IMG/VR virus record: IMGVR_UViG_3300010885_029103
Coordinates: 1 to 29,946 of that record
Source: a virus
Length of the DNA stretch: 29,946 nt
Strand: one strand, 5' to 3'
The notes under the pieces are model-generated. The model ran no database searches. It had not been told where the DNA came from and saw only the letters and a program-made list of their open reading frames with translations. Shown piece by piece: positions 1-6,260 of this stretch; within the stretch, counting starts at the first letter, position 1, and every line of letters starts with the position of its first letter. The position numbers and the translations under genes are program-made.

Positions 1-187
1 ACTCAAGGTTCTTGATGATGCTTCAACACCTAAGAATAAGGTTGCTCGTGCAATTGAGGAAGATGCTCCTTGGGCTCGCGAGGAGGAAACTCCTAAGTTT
101 AAGTCAGCTGTTGCAGGAACTATTGCAACAGCGTCTGATGATGAAGATGATGATTTGATGGCTCACTTTAAGAGCCTTGCACGTTAA
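1..187 (+). CDS. 3' end of a rightward gene with acidic tail, possibly gp32 ssDNA-binding protein (partial)
   Basis: Open from the left edge in the frame starting at base 2, with 61 codons visible, ending at TAA 185-187. The visible part is Lys/Glu-rich (KVLDDASTPKNKVARAIEED), then Ala/Thr-rich, then has a strongly acidic stretch SDDEDDDLMAHFKSLAR at the very C-terminus. A flexible linker followed by an acidic C-terminal peptide is typical of the T4 gp32 single-stranded DNA-binding protein, where the tail recruits replication partners. That is the basis for the suggestion; the OB-fold and zinc site would lie upstream of the window and cannot be seen. It could be another acidic-tailed phage protein. 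It converges on the leftward lysin gene, with a hairpin terminator between them. Confidence 0.45.
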   Translation, partial: LKVLDDASTPKNKVARAIEEDAPWAREEETPKFKSAVAGTIATASDDEDDDLMAHFKSLAR

Positions 188-191
188 GATT

Positions 192-219
192 AAGGGGAGC
201 TTTTCAGCTCCCCTTTTTT
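192..219 (+). terminator. Rho-independent terminator between convergent genes
   Basis: A perfect 10-bp stem (192-201 pairing with 206-215, core GGGGAGCT/AGCTCCCC) closes a TTTC tetraloop. It runs into a T-rich tail (214-219) seven bases behind the upstream stop codon. On the minus strand the same hairpin lies just after the stop of the 829-aa gene, but only a short TTAAT tail follows. It should therefore terminate the + transcript well and the - transcript more weakly. Confidence 0.93.
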
Positions 220-220
220 A

Positions 221-2710
221 TTATGCAAATCTCACGTTTGTAAGATCGTGTGGATATGCTTGTTTTAATTTTTCATACCAGCTGACATCTACGCCACCAG
301 CAAAGAAAGCTGCAGTTTGAGGATCCATAGCACTATCAGAACGATTTGATGTTGGCACTTGATCTGCAACTTGTTGTTGCTGTGTTGGTTGCTGCATAGC
401 AGTTTGTTGTGCAGCTCTTTCTCTCAATGCATCTTGTTGTGCAGCAGTTTGGTTTAACGCCGAAGCACGATTCTGATTTTGATTTTGAGACATCATAGTT
501 GCTTGTGTTCTGTTATTTTCAGAACCACTGTTAGACAAACCACTGAGTAATTGATTCAGTACCGTGCCAATTAAGCCCCCAGCACGTCCACCAAACATCT
601 GGCCAATTCCACCTAATACATTACCATCAAACGGATCAGATCTCATTCTTCTTCCGCCCTGATATCCGTTTGAATATGGATCTGTATTTCCAGTATTCAA
701 CCCTTCATTTCCATCTTGATTTTGTTTACCACCAGCTCCCATACTAGATTGGCCTTGGCCACCTTGATCAAATGGATGGCCAGGAGCTCTATTGTTATCA
801 CTGGATTGTGTTGCTTCTCTTAACCAATCTGCGGCAGTAGCATTAGTTTTATCTTTACCCCAAATACCTTCTTTACCATATCCAACGTGTATTCTTGCTC
901 CATCAGGATCCATATATTCTTCACCAGCGCCGAAACCTGTCGCCCCTTCGGACTTAGCTTTCATTACAAATTTCTTAAATATATCAGCATTAGTTTTTGG
1001 TGTTAATCTTTTACCGCCTTGATATAAATCTAAGTCAGCAGCATTACCATTATCATGTCTTGTGGAGCCAGTTCTTCGTCCACCACCTTGAGATGGTTGT
1101 CCTCCTGATTTTACAACTACATCAACACCAGCAGCTGCAGCTGATTTTTGTAAAAGAGAAAGAAGACTTGGGCTAATTTTGCCACTTCGAATTCCAGATT
1201 GTTCTTGTCGAACGTTTCCGCCTCTAGGAACGACTTCATCTCTTTTTGTTGATTCACCACCCTGTGGTGCACCACCCTGTGGTGTTAACCCTGTACCATT
1301 TGTTTGTGGTGCAGTTGGTTGTTGTTCGCCACCAGCAGCCGGACTCGTTGGACTAGTTTGTGGACTCGTTGGACTAGTTTGTGGACTCGTTGGACTAGTT
1401 TGTGGACTAGTTTGTGGTGCAACACTGGCACCACCAGTTGGTTGTGCAGCACCAGCTCCTGATATAGGTGTAGGAGGAGATGTAATAACGTTAGTACTAT
1501 TCGCTGGTTTTGCATCCGGTACTCCAGAAAGCGAAACAGCATTATTTACTCTTTCTCTTCGTTTAGTACCATCTGATTTTTCATACATTTCATCAATTAG
1601 TATTGCAGCTGCATCTGCTGTTTTAGCACCTTTTAATGCATCACCGGCTTTTTTATATGTATGAGTCAATTCCCATTGTACGAATTCTAATTGTTCTTGG
1701 AATGTAGATCCTATTAAATCTTTTCCGTATAATTGTTTAAACTGTTTTTGTCTAGGTGCATGCCATTGAGCTATACCGACCGCAGATTCATTATCTCCTT
1801 TTCTTTTTCCTGATATTACATCTGCAGCAAAATTTACAGACTCGTGTTGTAAATTACCGACGATACCAGCAGCATGCTCTTTTGACCATCCTTTAGATCT
1901 AAAGAATTGCATAGCCTCCGAAGCAGAACCTCTTTGTCCTGCTGCTTTTACACCTCCGGTACTACCGCCAGTACCACCGACAGGTCCACCACTAGCACTA
2001 TTTTCAGGAGCTCCACCGGGTACTGTATCTATATTTCCACCGCTCCTCGAAGGTAAACCACCCGAAGATGGATATGCTGATCCATCAGCTGGTACTTTAC
2101 CTCCAAAAGTTCCTTCGCCAGCCGCTCCAGCGCTGGGCAGCTTACCACCGGGTAAATTATTTAATGCTTCATTTCCGCCATAAACAGCAGCACCAGCAGC
2201 ACCAATACCTAGCATCCACTTCAATGCAGTACCGAGACGTCCACCGCCTCCTGGTCTTACACTAGCTTTTTTTACGTTATCTATTTTTTGGGCGCTAAAC
2301 TCTTTATTTTTTTGAATATTTGTTAAACGCTCTGTATCATTTCCAGATCCACCGCCACCACCTCCGTTATACATCATCATCATAGTATTTTGTGCAACTT
2401 GTTTCATAAGGTTAGTCATCATGCCAAGCTGCTGCAGCATCATGTTTTGAACTTGCACGGAGTTTTCAAGTAAACTATTTGTTGTGTTTATTTTACCAGT
2501 AACTTGGTCTTGAGAATCAGAAATAGCATTCTCAATCGAAGTACTCATACTATTGATAGATTGACTTTGATTCTTAAAGACATTATGAACGTCTTTAAGA
2601 ATTCCTTTAACATTTTCGTTATGTTGTGTCGAAGCTTGTCTAAATTGGCTTACAGTAGAACCAAAATTACTAATAGATCTTGCGATTTGGGATAATTCTG
2701 CACCAGCCAT
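221..2710 (-). CDS. Virion-associated lysin: tail-lysozyme domain plus M15-type peptidase, in the tape-measure position
   Basis: 829 aa. Residues 1-110 are polar, helical and Met/Gln-rich (predicted coiled coil), followed by a Gly run (116-121). A hydrophobic stretch that could cross a membrane lies at about 160-178 (LKWMLGIGAAGAAVYGG). Residues about 262-395 look like the phage tail lysozyme family (GIVGNLQHES, likely catalytic Glu290; later VGIAQWHAPRQ). A Ser/Pro/Thr repeat linker (433-457) leads to a domain at about 512-632 with the Zn-peptidase M15 signature HxxGxAxD (His552, Asp559) and a later His608 in RIHVG. The C-terminus is Gly/Gln/Asn-rich. The role inferred is cleavage of glycan and peptide bonds of the host wall during infection. 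The ATG abuts the stop of the 59-aa ORF, with AGAAGG upstream as ribosome site. Its position directly after a G/GT-like pair is where tape measure genes usually sit. The enzymatic domains are well supported; the tape-measure role is inference. Confidence 0.8.
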   Translation of the reverse strand: MAGAELSQIARSISNFGSTVSQFRQASTQHNENVKGILKDVHNVFKNQSQSINSMSTSIENAISDSQDQVTGKINTTNSLLENSVQVQNMMLQQLGMMTNLMKQVAQNTMMMMYNGGGGGGSGNDTERLTNIQKNKEFSAQKIDNVKKASVRPGGGGRLGTALKWMLGIGAAGAAVYGGNEALNNLPGGKLPSAGAAGEGTFGGKVPADGSAYPSSGGLPSRSGGNIDTVPGGAPENSASGGPVGGTGGSTGGVKAAGQRGSASEAMQFFRSKGWSKEHAAGIVGNLQHESVNFAADVISGKRKGDNESAVGIAQWHAPRQKQFKQLYGKDLIGSTFQEQLEFVQWELTHTYKKAGDALKGAKTADAAAILIDEMYEKSDGTKRRERVNNAVSLSGVPDAKPANSTNVITSPPTPISGAGAAQPTGGASVAPQTSPQTSPTSPQTSPTSPQTSPTSPAAGGEQQPTAPQTNGTGLTPQGGAPQGGESTKRDEVVPRGGNVRQEQSGIRSGKISPSLLSLLQKSAAAAGVDVVVKSGGQPSQGGGRRTGSTRHDNGNAADLDLYQGGKRLTPKTNADIFKKFVMKAKSEGATGFGAGEEYMDPDGARIHVGYGKEGIWGKDKTNATAADWLREATQSSDNNRAPGHPFDQGGQGQSSMGAGGKQNQDGNEGLNTGNTDPYSNGYQGGRRMRSDPFDGNVLGGIGQMFGGRAGGLIGTVLNQLLSGLSNSGSENNRTQATMMSQNQNQNRASALNQTAAQQDALRERAAQQTAMQQPTQQQQVADQVPTSNRSDSAMDPQTAAFFAGGVDVSWYEKLKQAYPHDLTNVRFA
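1341..1415. repeat. 21-bp tandem repeat encoding a Ser/Pro/Thr linker
   Basis: Three exact copies of GGACTCGTTGGACTAGTTTG(T) start at 1341, 1362 and 1383, followed by a partial fourth copy (1404-1415). On the minus strand this encodes TSPTSPQ repeats (residues about 433-457 of the lysin), a flexible linker between the lysozyme and peptidase domains. Exact copies imply recent slippage and probably variable copy number among relatives. Confidence 0.92.
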
Positions 2711-2890
2711 TTACTCTTGCCTTCTCTTAGCATCTTCTACTTCTTGTAGATATTTTAGTAACATCTCAACATAAATGTCTCTTTCAAAAGGTATAAGATT
2801 TTCGATATCGCTAATCGAATATTTATGATGTTGAATTAAAGAGAAGTTAGTCGCATAATAATTCTGTAAAGAATTATGGTTTAGCGCCAT
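2711..2890 (-). CDS. 59-aa tail-assembly-chaperone 'T'-like ORF, probably made as a -1 frameshift extension of gp26
   Basis: The frame from ATG 2890-2888 to TAA 2713-2711 encodes MALNHNSLQNYYATN followed by HHKYSISDIENLIPFERDIY and a charged helix ending KRRQE. The pattern of a Tyr/Ser-start helix, then (L/I)PFER(D/E)IY, resembles the T part of phage tail assembly chaperones and the small ORF next to gp26 in aquatic T4-like phages. It might be labelled gp51 by position, but I cannot confirm homology to T4 gp51. The ATG lies inside the end of gp26, in the -1 frame, and has no Shine-Dalgarno sequence in the preceding 20 bases. The frame is closed by TGA (2902-2900) just upstream of a T7 run in gp26. 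Translation is therefore probably by frameshift, giving a fusion of about 293 aa, or by coupled re-initiation. The stop abuts the start of the lysin gene. Confidence 0.72.
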   Translation of the reverse strand: MALNHNSLQNYYATNFSLIQHHKYSISDIENLIPFERDIYVEMLLKYLQEVEDAKRRQE

Positions 2891-2899
2891 GTAAAAAAA
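2858..2899 (-). promoter_or_regulatory. Putative programmed -1 frameshift signal (T TTT TTT slippery site with downstream hairpin)
   Basis: Read on the minus strand, gp26 ends GAT TTT TTT ACA TGG CGC TAA. The T7 (2899-2893) is positioned as X XXY YYZ in the gp26 frame. A -1 slip continues TAC ATG GCG into the 59-aa frame. Fifteen bases downstream is an 8-bp perfect hairpin (ATAATTCT/AGAATTAT with 4-nt loop, 2877-2858), a candidate stimulatory structure. The spacer is longer than the usual 5-9 nt and the stem is AT-rich, so the hairpin is the weaker part of the case. Confidence 0.65.
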
Positions 2900-3591
2900 T
2901 CATTTAACGAGCTGAGGACAATTTGTCTATCATTCCCCAGTTCATTTTTGTATTCAATTTTGTATTGAATTTTTGGAGAATTGATTAAAAAAGTTTGAAT
3001 TGCTTCGAATATTTTAATATTCATACTTTCTAGAAATTCAGTCAACTCTTCTTTCTTATAATTTTTAGACTCGTACACATTGTCTTCGTAGTAAATTTTA
3101 TCGATACATCGAATAATTAATTCAAACATATAATCTTTATCGAGCTTAAGAAATTCTTCATCTTCATAAAGAGAAGCTGGTGGATATTTCATAACAATAC
3201 CAGATTTGTCTGATATCTTAATATCGTTTTCAATTTTATCTGGATTAACAATTTTAACATCATTTAAATCAATATTAAAAGTGTAATCCTTTTCGTCTTC
3301 ATAATCTTTATATGTTAGCTTAACAATATTATCTACAGAAACTGCACGAAGCTTTAAAAAGATATATTCAAGATCAAAGACGGCTATTTTATTTACATCA
3401 AATCCCTTATCGCTGCTGCAGTTATTTACGATCTGTTTAATAGCAGAAAGAATATCGGCTTCATTTTCGCTTTCTTTTGCCATAAGAAGAATTTTCTCTT
3501 CTCTAACTAAAAATGGTCTGAATTTGAAAACTTTATTAAGAGAAGGTACTTTGATATTATGTAAAGGATAGTCGATTTTAGGTAAAGACAT
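2881..3591 (-). CDS. gp26: gp26-like baseplate hub/assembly protein
   Basis: 236 aa, slightly longer than T4 gp26 (about 208). The N-terminus carries the family hallmark: a short basic strand, then VFKFRPFLVREEKILLMAKE (about residues 21-40), followed by acidic, Lys-rich sequence. This matches the T4 gp26 baseplate family (Pfam T4_baseplate). In T4 gp26 is needed for hub assembly and is not a dominant virion component, which fits a chaperone role. A GGAG ribosome site precedes the ATG (AATGGAGTTATAATATG). The last codons contain a T7 slippery run and overlap the 59-aa ORF in the -1 frame, which suggests that both gp26 and a longer fusion are made. It lies between the tail-tube-like gene and the lysin gene in a leftward operon. 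Confidence 0.87.
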   Translation of the reverse strand: MSLPKIDYPLHNIKVPSLNKVFKFRPFLVREEKILLMAKESENEADILSAIKQIVNNCSSDKGFDVNKIAVFDLEYIFLKLRAVSVDNIVKLTYKDYEDEKDYTFNIDLNDVKIVNPDKIENDIKISDKSGIVMKYPPASLYEDEEFLKLDKDYMFELIIRCIDKIYYEDNVYESKNYKKEELTEFLESMNIKIFEAIQTFLINSPKIQYKIEYKNELGNDRQIVLSSLNDFFTWR

Positions 3592-3612
3592 ATTATAACT
3601 CCATTATAATGT

Positions 3613-4305
3613 TCATGGTGTGATGGTTGTTGCGCCAGCTGGTGTAGCGTTTATCAAATTTAATTGTTGTTTATTTAATCTATCTTGTATATCTGAACCT
3701 TCTATATTATATTCAGAATATGATAAATTGATATTAATTTTTAAAAGGTTCCCATTATCTGCCCAACTCATAGGCGTTTCTCTCATAGCTACTGGAAAAA
3801 CTTCAAACAGATTAATTTTTTGAATAGCATTACCGAACATATCATACATTACTATTTGCATCGTTGTAGAATAGTCATGTTTATAATTCGATGTATACGT
3901 TGGAACTCTATTAGCAGTATTTACTCTAGATGCAGATGTTCCGGTAAATTCAAATACAGATCTTAACCAATTGTGCCAAAATTGCCAAATATTACCATAA
4001 CCATCAGATAACATGCTAAAACTAGTTTCGCTATATTGTGCATTGACCGGTTGTTTCTGTGTTGGTCCAATACCATATGGTGCATTATCAGCTGTTAATA
4101 AAGTTACACCAGGAATTCTCACTGTATCGATACGATAACAAAGATCACGAACTATGTTATTGACTAATTCTGGAGTACCGATATTATTGATTGCACTACC
4201 TGACAGTATAGGTGGTGGCGTAATAAACACCTCAAATTTATTAGTCGGTAAATAACCGTTACTGTTTATAGATGTTTTAAAAGTAGCTATATTAAATGCA
4301 CGCAT
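3613..4305 (-). CDS. Tail-tube-fold protein, candidate gp54 baseplate tube initiator
   Basis: 230 aa. The pattern is that of the T4 gp19/gp48/gp54 tail-tube superfamily: RIDTVRIPGV (58-67), PYGIGPTQ (76-83), then a strand/helix SMLSDGYGNIWQFWHNWLRS (97-116). After that come strands TMQIVMYDMFGNAIQKI (148-164), the FPVAM segment (170-174) and a final LLKININLSYSEY (187-199). Because a gp48-like gene is present nearby on the other strand and tube proteins proper (gp19) usually sit with the sheath gene gp18, which is absent here, gp54 is the best guess; gp19 is the alternative. An AGGA site precedes the ATG, 8 bases after the stop of the upstream 190-aa gene. T4 gp54 is longer (about 320 aa), so this would be a compact version. 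Confidence 0.6.
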   Translation of the reverse strand: MRAFNIATFKTSINSNGYLPTNKFEVFITPPPILSGSAINNIGTPELVNNIVRDLCYRIDTVRIPGVTLLTADNAPYGIGPTQKQPVNAQYSETSFSMLSDGYGNIWQFWHNWLRSVFEFTGTSASRVNTANRVPTYTSNYKHDYSTTMQIVMYDMFGNAIQKINLFEVFPVAMRETPMSWADNGNLLKININLSYSEYNIEGSDIQDRLNKQQLNLINATPAGATTITP

Positions 4306-4313
4306 AACTATTC

Positions 4314-4886
4314 CTAGTAAGGAGGAGAAGCTTTAGATGAGTATTTTTTATCTGGGTTCACAACCCATCTTTGAAGTGGCAATAATAAAGCTTTATCCCA
4401 ATCGGCAGGTTTAACATAGCGAAATGAACTTTTTAACTGTCCAAACAAATAACTTTTAATACAATTTTCGAATCCAGAAAACCGACTTGCTGATTGTTTC
4501 AAAAGTCCATATGAAATATTAAGTTTTGTAGAATCATTATATTTATCATTGTTGGCGATAGTGTGTAGAGCTTGCATAAGACTTGCTCTTGCTCTTGGTG
4601 GTAGATAATGGAGGTTAAGTGCCAAAAACCCCTCTTTTTTAAATTCAAATGGAAATGTCAATGGGTACATATCATAAAATGGTAATTTCGCTTTATGTTT
4701 TGGATCATATATAAAAAGGTACATTTTACCAATGGTGGGAGCTCCAACATCTTTGAACATTTTAAACGGATCTGTCTCTGTGCTGTTTAATTGACCTGCC
4801 TGATCAGCAAACCATTTGTTAGCGTCATTAATATCACGAGAAGTTATATTTTTATTAGATTCGTTCATTTGTTGAAAATTGTACAT
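4314..4886 (-). CDS. Conserved-looking protein of unknown function next to gp4
   Basis: 190 aa; no family that I can name with certainty. A polar N-terminus with many Asn/Asp residues precedes a compact core: APTIGKMYLFIYDPKHKAKL (about 49-68), then YPLTFPFEF and NLHYLPPRARASLMQAL, then basic helical sequence and a Ser/Pro-rich end (SSKASPPY). There is no signal peptide or membrane segment. The core (an aromatic/basic strand, then LPPxxR and a helix) is like proteins found beside gp4 in aquatic T4-like phages, where they are annotated only as structural or hypothetical. The ATG shares one base with the gp4 stop (TGATG), so translation is probably coupled to gp4. An in-frame second Met at residue 7 lacks a better ribosome site. 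A role in head-tail or baseplate assembly is inferred only from position. Confidence 0.75.
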   Translation of the reverse strand: MYNFQQMNESNKNITSRDINDANKWFADQAGQLNSTETDPFKMFKDVGAPTIGKMYLFIYDPKHKAKLPFYDMYPLTFPFEFKKEGFLALNLHYLPPRARASLMQALHTIANNDKYNDSTKLNISYGLLKQSASRFSGFENCIKSYLFGQLKSSFRYVKPADWDKALLLPLQRWVVNPDKKYSSKASPPY

Positions 4887-5326
4887 CAGTATGTTATTCC
4901 CAATTCTTTCTCGGTAAATATGACGAATAGCCAGCCTCTGTCTTTACAATATTCAACGGCTGATTTCCATTTAGCTTCATTTACACCCCATGTTTTAACC
5001 TCGGCAATAAATTGTTTGGTAACTCGACTTCTTGATTTAGGAGGTTTGGTTTGTTTTGAAGGTTTTATTTCGATTACCATCGTTTCTTTTATACCATTCT
5101 TATTTATTTTAGTAACAAGAAAATCAGGATAATATCTATGTATTCTGTTATCCAAAGGAGATATATACGGGATCGCAATTTCTTCGGATCCCCAAGAAAT
5201 AATTTGTGCATCTTCGTCTAGTCGAATCATTAATTTAAGTTCCCATCCGGAACGATAAATAATATTTGATGGATCACCTTTGTATTTTTTTGGATTTTTT
5301 GGTTTATATTTGCCTTGATACAACAT
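4886..5326 (-). CDS. gp4: gp4 head completion protein with nuclease-like signature
   Basis: 146 aa, almost the T4 gp4 (gp50/65) length of about 150. The N-terminus YQGKYKPKNPKKYKGDPSNI (3-22) and WGSEEIAIPYISPLDNRIHR (45-64) match the T4 head completion protein closely. A PD-(D/E)xK/TnsA-like arrangement is visible: Glu29 after Trp28, Asp68 in YYPDF, and Glu86-Ile-Lys88 in VIEIKPS. In T4 this protein acts on the packaged head before tail joining; gene order gp4-gp53 is also seen in T4. It is the first gene of the leftward operon, facing the baseplate operon across a 58-bp divergent spacer. No strong Shine-Dalgarno is seen before the ATG. Confidence 0.93.
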   Translation of the reverse strand: MLYQGKYKPKNPKKYKGDPSNIIYRSGWELKLMIRLDEDAQIISWGSEEIAIPYISPLDNRIHRYYPDFLVTKINKNGIKETMVIEIKPSKQTKPPKSRSRVTKQFIAEVKTWGVNEAKWKSAVEYCKDRGWLFVIFTEKELGITY

Positions 5327-5340
5327 ATTTCAATTTCCAT

Positions 5341-5348
5341 AATAAATA
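5341..5348 (+). promoter_or_regulatory. Putative T4-type late promoter -10 box for the rightward baseplate operon
   Basis: AATAAATA differs from the late consensus TATAAATA only at the first base. It lies 36 bases upstream of the gp48 ATG at 5385, and AAGGA serves as ribosome site closer in. Together with the minus-strand box 11 bases away it makes a compact divergent late control region. Confidence 0.45.
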
Positions 5349-5359
5349 CATGTTGCACA

Positions 5360-5367
5360 TATTTAGT
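5360..5367 (-). promoter_or_regulatory. Putative T4-type late promoter -10 box for the leftward operon
   Basis: On the minus strand the box reads ACTAAATA, six of eight bases matching the T4 late consensus TATAAATA. It lies 33 bases before the gp4 ATG, a suitable distance for a late leader. There is no -35-like element, as expected for gp55/gp45-dependent late promoters. The match is imperfect and the region is AT-rich, so the support is moderate. Confidence 0.4.
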
Positions 5368-5384
5368 AGATTATAAGGAATTAA

Positions 5385-6260
5385 ATGGCTACGATACCAT
5401 TACCACAACTGCCAAAAAAACCCACTGCTGGGTATTCGATGTTATCATATCCGGGCGATTTAATAGCTGACGGTAGAGAGTATTATACCCAAATACATTT
5501 TGTAAAATATCATTACACTTATGCTACTGATGGAAATAATGCAGAACCAAAAGGTGGGTTCATATTACCTTTACCTAAAAAAATTAACGAAGCCCAAACT
5601 TTAAACTGGGAAGCTGTTTCAGCAACAGCAGCTGCTGCACAAGGCGGACTAATATTATCTGGTATGAGTGGAGTTTCTGCAGGTGCAGGAAATTTGGCTG
5701 CTCGAATAGGAATGGCTGGTGGTATGGTCGCCAAAGGTATCCTTGGAGCTATGGCAGGCGTTGCGCCAAATCCATTCTTATGGATGTTGTTCACCCAACC
5801 AAATTTTAAAGAACATACATTTTCGTGGACCTTTACACCAAGTAACGCCAAAGAATCTGATACGATTCGGGCGATTATCCGTTATATGAAATTCAATTCA
5901 TTACCAGATGTAAAACTTGGGATAGCTTATGGATACCCATTAATAGCTTTAATAAAGTTTAAGCCAGATGATGTATTTACTTTTAAACTTAAACCTTGTG
6001 CTGTTGTTTCTGTACAAGTCGATTATACTGGTGGTGGGTCGCCTTCGTTCTTTAAAAATGGTGCACCAACCGTAATTAATTTATCTGTTGGATTTAGAGA
6101 AATTGAAGTTTGGACTCAAGACAATTATGATGGGGGTGGTAAATCTATGTTTGACCCAATTGATAAATTTATTGATCCAGCACAAGCAGACGAAGCAATA
6201 CGTGGTGCTATTGGAGATATTTCAGTACCAGCATTTGGCACTATGGGGATTGCTCAATAA
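5385..6260 (+). CDS. gp48: gp48-like baseplate tail tube cap
   Basis: 291 aa. After an N-terminal strand region there is an Ala/Gly-rich hydrophobic insert (about 78-128). The diagnostic gp48 segment follows: NPFLWMLFTQPNFKEHTFSW (129-148) and TPSNAKES, then IRAIIRYMKF. Next come LKPCAVVSVQVDYTGGGSPS (202-221) with FFKNGAP, and a last strand FREIEVW. In T4, gp48 caps the hub and with gp54 provides the platform on which the tail tube polymerises. T4 gp48 is about 364 aa, so this one is shorter. The ribosome site is AAGGA, 7-8 bases before ATG. It is first in the rightward operon and overlaps gp53 by one base (TAATG). Confidence 0.85.
   Translation: MATIPLPQLPKKPTAGYSMLSYPGDLIADGREYYTQIHFVKYHYTYATDGNNAEPKGGFILPLPKKINEAQTLNWEAVSATAAAAQGGLILSGMSGVSAGAGNLAARIGMAGGMVAKGILGAMAGVAPNPFLWMLFTQPNFKEHTFSWTFTPSNAKESDTIRAIIRYMKFNSLPDVKLGIAYGYPLIALIKFKPDDVFTFKLKPCAVVSVQVDYTGGGSPSFFKNGAPTVINLSVGFREIEVWTQDNYDGGGKSMFDPIDKFIDPAQADEAIRGAIGDISVPAFGTMGIAQ

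Noticed and set aside
1179-1664. 161-aa rightward open frame with Gly/Leu/Val/Cys repeats
   Set aside because: Antisense shadow of the Ser/Pro/Thr repeats in the lysin gene; Cys-rich repeats arise from the 21-bp unit read backwards, and there is no ribosome site.
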